From: an uncultured Mycoplasmatota bacterium | GTDB taxonomy: Bacteria; Bacillota_I; Bacilli_A; RF39; UBA660 | Assembly: GCA_900544625.1 (NCBI GenBank) | Contig: UQVR01000003.1 | Coordinates: 1-63,770 of the forward strand | Reading direction: 5' to 3' | Length of the DNA: 63,770 bases | Shown: piece by piece, positions 1-6,699 of the stretch | Position numbering within the stretch: position 1 is the first letter of the stretch | How the letters are laid out: each line of letters starts with the position of its first letter | Position numbers and translations under genes: made by a program | Notes under the pieces: generated by a model | Told to the model about the DNA's origin: nothing | Databases searched by the model: none | What the model saw: the letters and a program-made list of their open reading frames with translations, nothing else

Positions 1-114
1 GTTAGCATTTATTACTCTCGAATCAAAGTGTTCGAGTTTCCTATCAATCTGGAGCAATTGTGTATCTCGTTTGAGAAACATTTTACTACAAATGTAATAA
101 GAGATAAATCTTAA
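1..114 (+). CDS. 3' end of an unidentified gene (partial)
   Basis: An open frame runs from the first base to a TAA at 112-114 (37 codons) without a start in the window. The peptide ends in a mixed hydrophobic/charged stretch (FEFPINLEQLCISFEKHF) that resembles in style the C-terminal ends of large serine recombinases, but this is only an impression. The DNA looks less AT-rich than the neighbouring genes, which would fit a horizontally acquired element. It could also be a chance open frame. The upstream sequence is needed to decide. Confidence 0.25.
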   Translation, partial: VSIYYSRIKVFEFPINLEQLCISFEKHFTTNVIRDKS

Positions 115-184
115 TTACATATTCATTTTAACATAAAAAAATATAAAATAAAATACATTGTGTGTTATTTAATAAAAAATATGA

Positions 185-209
185 TATAATATTATGCAAT
201 TGAGGGAGG
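185..209 (+). promoter_or_regulatory. extended -10 promoter and RBS of the 216 gene
   Basis: A TGATATAAT extended -10 box (TATAAT at 185-190) lies 25 bases upstream of the start codon, and a GGGAGG ribosome binding site sits at 203-208. No good -35 box is visible, as is common for extended -10 promoters. Confidence 0.55.
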
Positions 210-215
210 TTTTTT

Positions 216-1247
216 ATGGTAAATTTAGAACACAGATTAACAGTAGATGATTTAATAGTTGAATATGCTATGTATAAAGTAAAAAATGGTTATGAACCAA
301 AATATTCAACTAGTGAGTTCATAGATTTTTTACATTTTTTTGAAACAAAAATGGAAGTTGATGATGTTTTATACGATGGTGAAGAATTATTTAAAAGATT
401 TTTTGAAAGAAAAATAGATGCAGATTGGTCTAGTAAAAATTATAGAACAGGTCAAATAACTGAAAAAAGACCACATATGAATATGTCATATAGTGAAGAT
501 GATAGAGATTATATTATTAGTGCTAATAATAAATTGAGTGATTATGATAAAAGTGTTATTAACACATATTTTATGGATAATGGATGCAGTAAGTATGATG
601 ATTATAAAGGTACAGCTTGGAAAATTAGAAATATTATTGGAGAATACTTAAAAGATAAACCAAAAAGAAATATTCCACAATCAGGAATAGAATTAGAAGA
701 AAAAGAAATACTAGCTGGTAAATATATTGCTGCTGAAATAATAAATCATATTTGGAGAAGTTATATAGATATTGAATCTGATTATCATAAGTATCCAAAG
801 CAATGTGATGATATTAATAAATATTTATTTGAAATGGATTTACCAAAAATCATTGGAACTGATATGGACTTTTCAAAAGGAACAGGTACAAGTTCAATAA
901 GAGAAAAATTATTAGAAGTATATAGTGTTTTTTCAAGCAGAATTGCTACACTTTATCACTTTGATAAAGAATTGAAAGTTAGTTCTTATAAAAATCCTTA
1001 TTTACCCCGTGCAAATTACGAACTTTTAATACAAGGGTATGAAACATTAATGAGTATGGTATTTGGGGAGTATAAAAAAGCATTAGAATTTGATTTATCT
1101 GAATCAACATTTAAAGAAAGTCACGAACTTGATGGAGTATATGATTGGAATGAAGATCCTGATGTTAAAACCACAACTACTTCAATTGAAAATGATAAAG
1201 TAAAAAAATTAGTTAGAACCATTGAAAACAACAATAACAATAAATAA
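216..1247 (+). CDS. hypothetical protein, 343 aa
   Basis: I do not recognise the family. The protein is soluble in appearance: there is no signal peptide or membrane segment, it is rich in acidic residues, Lys and Tyr, and it ends in an Asn/Lys-rich tail. A start at ATG 216 is supported by GGGAGG seven bases upstream and an extended -10 promoter. It is a single-gene transcript closed by a hairpin terminator just after the stop. It lies in the accessory region between a possible element-derived gene end and a tRNA-Gly, so a mobile-element or cargo function is possible but not shown. Codon use looks like that of the neighbouring genes, so the frame is very likely real. Confidence 0.7.
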   Translation: MVNLEHRLTVDDLIVEYAMYKVKNGYEPKYSTSEFIDFLHFFETKMEVDDVLYDGEELFKRFFERKIDADWSSKNYRTGQITEKRPHMNMSYSEDDRDYIISANNKLSDYDKSVINTYFMDNGCSKYDDYKGTAWKIRNIIGEYLKDKPKRNIPQSGIELEEKEILAGKYIAAEIINHIWRSYIDIESDYHKYPKQCDDINKYLFEMDLPKIIGTDMDFSKGTGTSSIREKLLEVYSVFSSRIATLYHFDKELKVSSYKNPYLPRANYELLIQGYETLMSMVFGEYKKALEFDLSESTFKESHELDGVYDWNEDPDVKTTTTSIENDKVKKLVRTIENNNNNK

Positions 1248-1248
1248 T

Positions 1249-1284
1249 AAAGAACGACTTATAAATAATAGTCGTCCTTTTTTT
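1249..1284 (+). terminator. rho-independent terminator
   Basis: The stem AAAGAACGACT / AGTCGTCCTTT (one mismatch) with a short AT loop is followed by a run of T. It closes the 216 gene. Confidence 0.8.
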
Positions 1285-1592
1285 GATAAAATTGATAAAA
1301 AACCTAGTGGGCTGAACATTTTTAAACAATCTTTAGTAATGTAAATTTCGTCCCACACTTTGTCTCACAACTTTTGCTTATAAAATAAGTAAATTCAAGA
1401 AGTATTAGCCCATAATCGTGGGACAATTTTGCATGTGCAAAATAAGTTTGATATCACATAGAAGTCTTATGCAATAAGGTTTTGTTTAGTGTGTTGATAT
1501 CAATTACTTATGCTCTTGCTAAATTGTTCAAAATATTTCACAATTTATGGGCCAGTATGTTACATTTGTGGGATTTATAGTAGTCTAGATTA
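1285..1592. other. noncoding region with nested long inverted repeats
   Basis: No plausible gene is present. Nested complementary arms can be followed by eye: GTCCCACA (1350-1357) with TGTGGGAT (1567-1574); AGCCCATAA (1407-1415) with TTATGGGCC (1545-1553); ACAATTT (1423-1429) with AAATTGT (1521-1527); and ATAAGTTTGATATCA (1442-1456) with TGATATCAATTACTTAT (1495-1511). A local hairpin CTTAT-aaa-ATAAG lies at 1377-1389. Together they would fold about 225 nt into one long interrupted stem. This could be a structured RNA on either strand, or the ends or attachment arms of a mobile element. It does not show the conserved motifs of SRP RNA or tmRNA. Confidence 0.45.
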
Positions 1593-1621
1593 TTGATAAA
1601 AAGTGTATAAAATGTTATAAT
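1593..1621 (+). promoter_or_regulatory. sigma-A type promoter of the 1706 operon
   Basis: TTGATA (1593-1598), a 17-base spacer and TATAAT (1616-1621) give a near-consensus housekeeping promoter. It starts transcription about 75 bases upstream of the first gene. Confidence 0.8.
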
Positions 1622-1637
1622 AAATATAGATAATAAT

Positions 1638-1672
1638 AGTATCTTTACTTTTTAAGATGGATACTGTTTTTT
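1638..1672 (+). terminator. terminator-like hairpin in the leader (possible attenuator)
   Basis: AGTATC (1638-1643) pairs with GATACT (1660-1665) and is followed by six T. It lies right after the promoter and before the first gene of the operon, so it would stop transcripts about 45 nt long unless read through. This suggests attenuation, or a tiny RNA. Confidence 0.45.
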
Positions 1673-1705
1673 GTAACTTTAAAATAGTAATGAGGAGAAT
1701 AAAAA

Positions 1706-2170
1706 ATGAAAAAAATTGAATTTTTAAATAAGGAATCAAATAAAATTGTTACATTGCCTTTAGATAAAAAAATGATATTCAACCAAAAATTAAAGAACTC
1801 TATAAGTATGATAAGTATTGTAAAAGAAATAAATGAATCTGATAGTGATTATATTAATAAAATTTTAAATAATAATAAAAATGACCATACCATTGGTAAG
1901 TTTATAAGTGGTGGAATTTTATGGTGGTTATTAGGAATTATAGTTCTATTCTTTTATAATGCATTTAATAAAGAAGATAATAAAAAAGGTAAAAATTTGG
2001 GAACAAGAATTGCAGGATTTATTTTATGTGCAATTATAGGTGGACTTATAGGCCTTATTTGCTCAATTATACCAACGATATTCAATATTTGGGTTAATTA
2101 TATAATAATTCCTATTTTAGTTCTTGTACTAATAATTTTATTGCTATACAAAACTTCATCTAATAATTAG
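1706..2170 (+). CDS. small membrane protein, 154 aa
   Basis: The N-terminal 60 residues are soluble and Lys/Asn-rich. They are followed by three hydrophobic segments (about 66-85, 99-121 and 127-148), so the protein is probably an integral membrane protein with a cytoplasmic N-terminus. ATG 1706 follows GAGGAG. It is the first gene of an operon with a radical SAM protein (11 bases downstream) and a DUF5680 protein, behind a strong promoter and a leader hairpin. No family is recognised. The hairpin in the leader suggests its expression is attenuated. Confidence 0.7.
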   Translation: MKKIEFLNKESNKIVTLPLDKKMIFNQKLKNSISMISIVKEINESDSDYINKILNNNKNDHTIGKFISGGILWWLLGIIVLFFYNAFNKEDNKKGKNLGTRIAGFILCAIIGGLIGLICSIIPTIFNIWVNYIIIPILVLVLIILLLYKTSSNN

Positions 2171-2181
2171 GAGGCGTTGAT

Positions 2182-3015
2182 ATGATAATAAAAGAAATTA
2201 ATGTAAATGATTATTTAACTAAATCAAATCTTCCAGCAAGTGATTATGTTATAAATCCCTATGTCGGATGTTCACATGGATGTAAGTATTGTTATGCTTC
2301 ATTCATGAAACGTTTTACAGGTCATACTGAAGATTGGGGAACATTTGTAGATGTTAAGAAATGCGATAAAAAAATCAATTTAAAAAAGATAAGTAAAAAA
2401 AATGTATTTTTATCTTCGGTCACTGATTGTTATAACCATCTTGAGGAAGAATATAAAATAACTAGGACTATTTTAGAGCAATTAGTTAATTCAGATTGTT
2501 ATTTATCCATTTCTACTAAATCAAAATTAATATTAAGAGATATAGACTTATTAAAACAAGTAAAAAATTTATCTGTTAGTATGTCAATTAATACTCTTAA
2601 TGAAGATTTTAGAAAAGATATGGATAATGCTAGTACTATAAAAGAACGATTAAATACTTTAAAAGAATTACATAATAATGGTATTCATACAGTTTTATTT
2701 ATGTCACCAATTTTTCCTTATATTACTGAATGGGAAAAAATAATAGAAGAGTCTAAAGATTATATAGATGAATATTGGTTTGAAAATCTTAATTTAAGAG
2801 GCAGTTATAAAACTTATATATTAAATTATATAAAGGGAAAATATCCTAATTATTATGACAATTATATCGATATTTATTTAAAAAACAATCAAGATTATTG
2901 GCTTAATCTAGCAAATGAAATCAATAGTTATTGTAATAAAAACTACATAAATTATATTAATTACTTTTATCATGATGAATTGGTAAAAGCTAAAAAAGAA
3001 AATCAAAATGTTTAG
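2182..3015 (+). CDS. radical SAM protein, SplB-like (COG1533 type)
   Basis: Residues around 30-42 read GCSHGCKYCYA, the CxxxCxxC motif that binds a 4Fe-4S cluster in radical SAM enzymes. The preceding YVINPYVGC and the Tyr after the third Cys are typical of the SplB/COG1533 group, which includes spore photoproduct lyase relatives and many uncharacterised members. At 277 aa it is about the usual length of the short COG1533 proteins. GGAGG lies just upstream of ATG 2182. The gene sits between a small membrane protein and a DUF5680 protein in one operon. Reductive cleavage of S-adenosylmethionine is expected from the family; the substrate cannot be told, and the SplB name should not be read as proof of spore DNA repair. 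Confidence 0.85.
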   Translation: MIIKEINVNDYLTKSNLPASDYVINPYVGCSHGCKYCYASFMKRFTGHTEDWGTFVDVKKCDKKINLKKISKKNVFLSSVTDCYNHLEEEYKITRTILEQLVNSDCYLSISTKSKLILRDIDLLKQVKNLSVSMSINTLNEDFRKDMDNASTIKERLNTLKELHNNGIHTVLFMSPIFPYITEWEKIIEESKDYIDEYWFENLNLRGSYKTYILNYIKGKYPNYYDNYIDIYLKNNQDYWLNLANEINSYCNKNYINYINYFYHDELVKAKKENQNV

Positions 3016-3031
3016 GAAGGAAAGAAATAAT

Positions 3032-3496
3032 ATGGATAGTTTAAGATATTTTTTGATTGAAGCAAAAAAACAAACTTATGCAAATGAAAATGTAGAAAAA
3101 CAAGAATCATCTAGAAATGGACCACATGACTATGAGTATAGTTCTAACAATATGATTTATCATGATACTTATTTTGGTGGAACAAATTTTATGGGTGAAG
3201 AAGTAGTTTACGAAGAAAATGATACACCAATTTGGGGAATGAATTATTATGGAGTAACATTAGATCAAACTTTAAGTGAAGAGGCAGTTGATAAAGCTTT
3301 AAGGCCTGCTCTTATGCAAGTTGGAAGTGATGAAACAATTCCCGTAAGAGGTCCAAAAGAATATGTAAATGGTGAATATAAATATAGTTTTAAAGTAGTT
3401 GGAGATTTAGAATATTTTGAAGGTGAAGAAACCATTTATAAAGCTGATAAGAAAGTTTATGTTCTAAAATGTCATGGAGGGGCAATAAAACGATAA
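3032..3496 (+). CDS. DUF5680 family protein
   Basis: The pattern FLIEAKKQTYA at the start, SSRNGPHDYEY, YHDTYFGGTNFMGEEV, WGMNYYG, and RGPKEY followed by CHGGAIKR at the end matches the DUF5680 family, whose function is unknown. An ATG at 3008 in the same frame overlaps the upstream gene, but AGGAAGG at 3014-3020 places the real start at ATG 3032, giving 154 aa. It is a compact soluble protein, the last gene of the operon, followed by a strong hairpin terminator. Confidence 0.8.
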   Translation: MDSLRYFLIEAKKQTYANENVEKQESSRNGPHDYEYSSNNMIYHDTYFGGTNFMGEEVVYEENDTPIWGMNYYGVTLDQTLSEEAVDKALRPALMQVGSDETIPVRGPKEYVNGEYKYSFKVVGDLEYFEGEETIYKADKKVYVLKCHGGAIKR

Positions 3497-3499
3497 TAT

Positions 3500-3546
3500 A
3501 AAGACAAAACTAGGTTATAAACTCCTAGAATTGTCTTTTTCTTTTT
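3500..3546. terminator. terminator after the DUF5680 gene
   Basis: The stem AAGACAA..CTAGG / CCTAG..TTGTCTT is followed by a T-rich run. It lies between converging genes and overlaps the 3' end of the minus-strand small gene, so it may serve mainly the plus strand. Confidence 0.8.
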
Positions 3547-3796
3547 GGATATCCTTATCAAAATTATTAAGGTTATTTTGTATGCCTTCGGCTCTTTTAG
3601 TTATTTCTTTACAATACTTATCATACTTATAGAGTTCTTTAATTTTTGGTTGAATATCATTTATTTCAGCAAGTATTTGAGTTTGCTTGTCTTCAGTCTT
3701 TGCTCTATGGTATCGTCTCCAAAGATTTTCTCTTTTTCCTTTTAACTCGCTTAAATCATCAGAGTTATTTTTAGAATAGTTTGTAAATATCAACAT
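3515..3796 (-). CDS. small coiled-coil protein, about 93 aa
   Basis: The protein is highly charged (many Lys, Glu and Asp) and almost wholly helical, with a predicted coiled coil. There are WRRYHRA and an ILAEINDIQPKIKELY segment in the middle. The style recalls the C-terminal helical tails of relaxase or mobilisation proteins, but I cannot name the family. The reading frame begins with GTG at 3802, but AAAGG just upstream fits ATG 3796 better. The 3' end overlaps a terminator hairpin. Its position directly downstream of the 3' end of tRNA-Gly suits a remnant or cargo of an integrated element. Confidence 0.5.
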   Translation of the reverse strand: MLIFTNYSKNNSDDLSELKGKRENLWRRYHRAKTEDKQTQILAEINDIQPKIKELYKYDKYCKEITKRAEGIQNNLNNFDKDIQKEKDNSRSL

Positions 3797-3814
3797 CAAC
3801 ACCTTTCTTAAACG

Positions 3815-3845
3815 ACAAAAAAATCAATCTCTTCAGATTGATTTA
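3815..3845 (-). terminator. terminator downstream of tRNA-Gly
   Basis: Read on the minus strand, AAATCAATC / GATTGATTT with a six-base loop is followed by a T run. It ends the tRNA transcript. Confidence 0.75.
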
Positions 3846-3882
3846 ATCATCAACGTCACATTGGTGCGACGATTTTATCTTA

Positions 3883-3957
3883 TGGAGCAAGTGAGCAGAA
3901 TCGAACTGCCGTCTCAACCTTGGCAAGGTCGCATACTAACCTCTGTACTACACCTGC
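3883..3957 (-). tRNA. tRNA-Gly (anticodon GCC)
   Basis: On the minus strand the sequence folds into a full cloverleaf. The acceptor stem GCAGGTG / CACTTGC has discriminator T and an encoded CCA at 3883-3885. The anticodon loop reads TTGCCAA (anticodon GCC, glycine) and the T arm contains GTTCGATTC. It is 75 nt long. The encoded CCA and its own downstream terminator mark it as functional. The 3' end points toward the accessory region 1-3,880, a common arrangement for integrated elements. Confidence 0.93.
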
Positions 3958-4000
3958 GTAAATAAATTGTATCAAATATGTGAAACTTTTGCAACACTAA

Positions 4001-4046
4001 TTGATAAAAAAACTAATTTTTGTTATACTTATCTAAGTAAGAAGGG
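4001..4046 (+). promoter_or_regulatory. promoter and RBS of the LtaS-like operon
   Basis: TTGATA (4001-4006), a 17-base spacer and TATACT (4024-4029) form a near-consensus promoter. GAAGGG at 4041-4046 precedes ATG 4053. Confidence 0.8.
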
Positions 4047-4052
4047 ATAAGT

Positions 4053-6068
4053 ATGAAACTAAAAGATAATTATGGTTACAAAAAAACTGTCAAATCAATT
4101 GTTGAATATATAATTACCAATCGTTTATTCATATCATATGTAGTATTATCACTAATTGCTACAATATGTGTCCGTGCATTTACAATTGGTTCTGCTTTAA
4201 AACTTAAGCCACTACTAACAGATTTAGGATTTATCCTTGTCATCGGTGGTTTAGGTTATTTGGTAAAGCCCAAAAATCAATTCAAATATTATTTTACGTG
4301 GTTAATCATATTTAATTTAATATGCTTAATATCATCAATATATTATAGATTTTTTACATCATTTGCATCAATCGGAGAACTTGCAACAGTTAGACAAACG
4401 GAAACTGTAACAGGTTCAATTTTTGACAGACTAAGAATTGCTGATGGAATTTATATTTTAATCCCCATAATATTTTATTTAATTCATAAAAAACTATTAT
4501 CATCATCTTATTATACATTTATTGATAAAATTGAAAAAAGTAAAAAGATGGTTGTATCTACAGTTTTACTTGGCGTAATCTTTTTAGGTTACACTTTCGG
4601 TGTTGCCAAAAACTCTGATTACAGCAGACTTACAAAACAATGGAATAGAATATATATTGTTGAAAGATTTGGTATTATCATGTATCAATTTAATGACTTT
4701 GCCCAATTTTTAAGACCTCAACTAAGTAGTTTATTTGGTCAAGAAAAAGCCTTAGAGAGTTTTAATGAATACTTTGATAGCAAAAAAGCAACTGCTAAAA
4801 ATGAATATACAGGAATATTAAAAGGTAAAAACATTGTTTTTGTGCATATGGAAAGTATGCAAAGTTTCTTAATGGACCTTTCATTTAATGGTAGAGAAGT
4901 AACTCCAAACTTAAATAAGTTAGCTAAAGAAGGAATGCATTTTACAAACTTTTATCCACAGGTATCAACAGGAACAAGTAGTGATACTGAGTTTACCTTA
5001 TTAACAGGATTAATGCCTGCATCAAGTGGAACTGTATTTGTAAGTTATTATGATCGTAATTATTTTACAATTCCTAAATATTTAAAAGAAGAAAACTATT
5101 TTACCTTTAGTATGCATGGAAATCTAGCTAGTATGTGGAATCGAAATAAAGCCCATCCATCTTTAGGCTATGAAAAAATGTATTTTAGAGAATCATTTGA
5201 TTTTACTGAAGATGATATTATTAATCTAGGAATTAATGATGAACTATTCTTTAAACAAGCAATGCCAATATTAGAAAATATTGAAAAAGAAAACCAAAAC
5301 TACATGGGAACGATAATTACATTATCAAATCATTCACCATTTAAATTAGCAAGTAAACATAGTGATATAGACTTATCAAGTCATTATCAAGTAACTAATG
5401 CAACAGGAAATACTACCGAAGCAACAAGAGACTATTTATCTTCTACAGCAGTAGGTGAATACATAAAAAGTGCCAATTATGCTGATAAAGCACTCGGAGA
5501 ATTTATTAGTTACATTAAATCATCTGATTATTTTAATAATACAGTTTTTGTATTCTATGGAGACCATGAGGCCAAATTATCTCGTAGTGAAATAAATTAT
5601 TTATATAACTTAAATCCTGAAACTGGAGAAGTATATGATGATGCAAATCCCAATTATGTAGAATATGATTATTATGATCATGAATTAAATAAGAAAACAC
5701 CATTAATAATTTGGACAAAAGATCAAGACTTACAAAGTATATTTACAGGAAAAGTTACTTATACTATGGGTATGTATAATGTTGCAGCCACAATACTTAA
5801 TATGTACGGCATATACAATAAATACAACATTGGAGAAGATATATTTACAGTTAAAGATGATAATCTTGTAGTTTATCCAAATGGAAATATCCTAACAAAT
5901 AAAGTTTACTATAATAATTCAACGGGTGAATATAAAGTATTAAAAGAAGATAATTTTACTGAAGATTATATAAAAAATCTAAGTGAAATAGGTGAAAAAA
6001 GGCTTGAAATATCTAATGATATTATAGTGTATAACTTATTAAACAACAAAAAAATGAATGGAGAGTAA
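4053..6068 (+). CDS. LtaS-family sulfatase-fold membrane enzyme (phosphoglycerol transferase type)
   Basis: At 671 aa the protein has five hydrophobic segments in the first 185 residues, then an extracellular sulfatase/alkaline phosphatase domain from about residue 258. This is the layout of lipoteichoic acid synthase, which transfers glycerol phosphate from phosphatidylglycerol at the outer membrane face. Metal-site motifs are visible as HMES near the domain start and YGDHE near residue 495. The segment GTSSDTEF corresponds to the catalytic GKTSD-type motif of LtaS; in a simple alignment the nucleophile position would be Ser, with a Thr one residue earlier. It heads an operon with an anchored protein and an LCP ligase, both cell-wall related. 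Whether it makes LTA or decorates another polymer is open. Confidence 0.85.
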   Translation: MKLKDNYGYKKTVKSIVEYIITNRLFISYVVLSLIATICVRAFTIGSALKLKPLLTDLGFILVIGGLGYLVKPKNQFKYYFTWLIIFNLICLISSIYYRFFTSFASIGELATVRQTETVTGSIFDRLRIADGIYILIPIIFYLIHKKLLSSSYYTFIDKIEKSKKMVVSTVLLGVIFLGYTFGVAKNSDYSRLTKQWNRIYIVERFGIIMYQFNDFAQFLRPQLSSLFGQEKALESFNEYFDSKKATAKNEYTGILKGKNIVFVHMESMQSFLMDLSFNGREVTPNLNKLAKEGMHFTNFYPQVSTGTSSDTEFTLLTGLMPASSGTVFVSYYDRNYFTIPKYLKEENYFTFSMHGNLASMWNRNKAHPSLGYEKMYFRESFDFTEDDIINLGINDELFFKQAMPILENIEKENQNYMGTIITLSNHSPFKLASKHSDIDLSSHYQVTNATGNTTEATRDYLSSTAVGEYIKSANYADKALGEFISYIKSSDYFNNTVFVFYGDHEAKLSRSEINYLYNLNPETGEVYDDANPNYVEYDYYDHELNKKTPLIIWTKDQDLQSIFTGKVTYTMGMYNVAATILNMYGIYNKYNIGEDIFTVKDDNLVVYPNGNILTNKVYYNNSTGEYKVLKEDNFTEDYIKNLSEIGEKRLEISNDIIVYNLLNNKKMNGE

Positions 6069-6069
6069 T

Positions 6070-6699
6070 ATGAAGAAGAAATATAAATATCCTTTACTAT
6101 TATTAATTTTAGTAATCATTGTAATAGTGGGATTAATATTATTTAAATTGTTTTTTGCTAAAGATGAAGTTAAAAATAATGTTAAAGTTATAGACTCAAT
6201 CGTTGATTTTTCATATACATTAGATGAAAGAGATACTAAACTTATGAAAGACAATTACCAAGAGTTAAAAAATATATTAAAAGAAAGAGAAATAGACTAT
6301 AAAGAATATGCAAAAGTATTAGCAAAACTATTTGTTATAGATTTGTTTACTATGGATAACAAAATAAATAAATATGATGTAGCGTGTTTAGAATACGTTT
6401 ATCCAGATAATTTAGAAAACTTTAAGACTAATGTCGAAGATACAATTTATAAACTTATGGAAGATAACACATATGGGAAAAGAACAGAAAAATTGTCCAT
6501 AGTAAATAATGTAGAAATTACAAATGAAGAAGAAAGTACATTTAAAATAAATGAAGAAGAAATACCAAGTTATGTAGTAACACTAAATTGGACATATGAT
6601 AAAGATCTAGGATATGACAAAAATGCCACGATAACAATGATAAAAAAAGATAAAAAATTATATGTTGTTGAGTATAAAGCAGGTGCAGTAAATGAATAA
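6070..6699 (+). CDS. membrane-anchored extracytoplasmic protein, 209 aa
   Basis: A short basic N-terminus (MKKKYKY) is followed by one hydrophobic segment and then about 175 polar residues, so this is a single-pass protein with most of its mass outside. An in-frame ATG at 6058 exists, but GGAG at 6060-6063 places the start at 6070, one base after the stop of the LtaS-like gene. The 3' end overlaps the start of the LCP gene by eight bases. This tight coupling suggests an accessory role with the two wall-polymer enzymes. It resembles in layout the protein at 33147 but no family is recognised. Confidence 0.75.
   Translation: MKKKYKYPLLLLILVIIVIVGLILFKLFFAKDEVKNNVKVIDSIVDFSYTLDERDTKLMKDNYQELKNILKEREIDYKEYAKVLAKLFVIDLFTMDNKINKYDVACLEYVYPDNLENFKTNVEDTIYKLMEDNTYGKRTEKLSIVNNVEITNEEESTFKINEEEIPSYVVTLNWTYDKDLGYDKNATITMIKKDKKLYVVEYKAGAVNE

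Noticed and set aside
2182..3015. True spore photoproduct lyase
   Set aside because: The Cys motif and NPYVGC region fit the broad COG1533 group, and at 277 aa it is shorter than SplB (about 340); the substrate remains open.
3545..3745. Plus-strand open frame opposite the small coiled-coil gene
   Set aside because: It is hydrophobic, Phe/Leu-rich, without a ribosome site, and is the usual shadow of a Lys-rich minus-strand gene.
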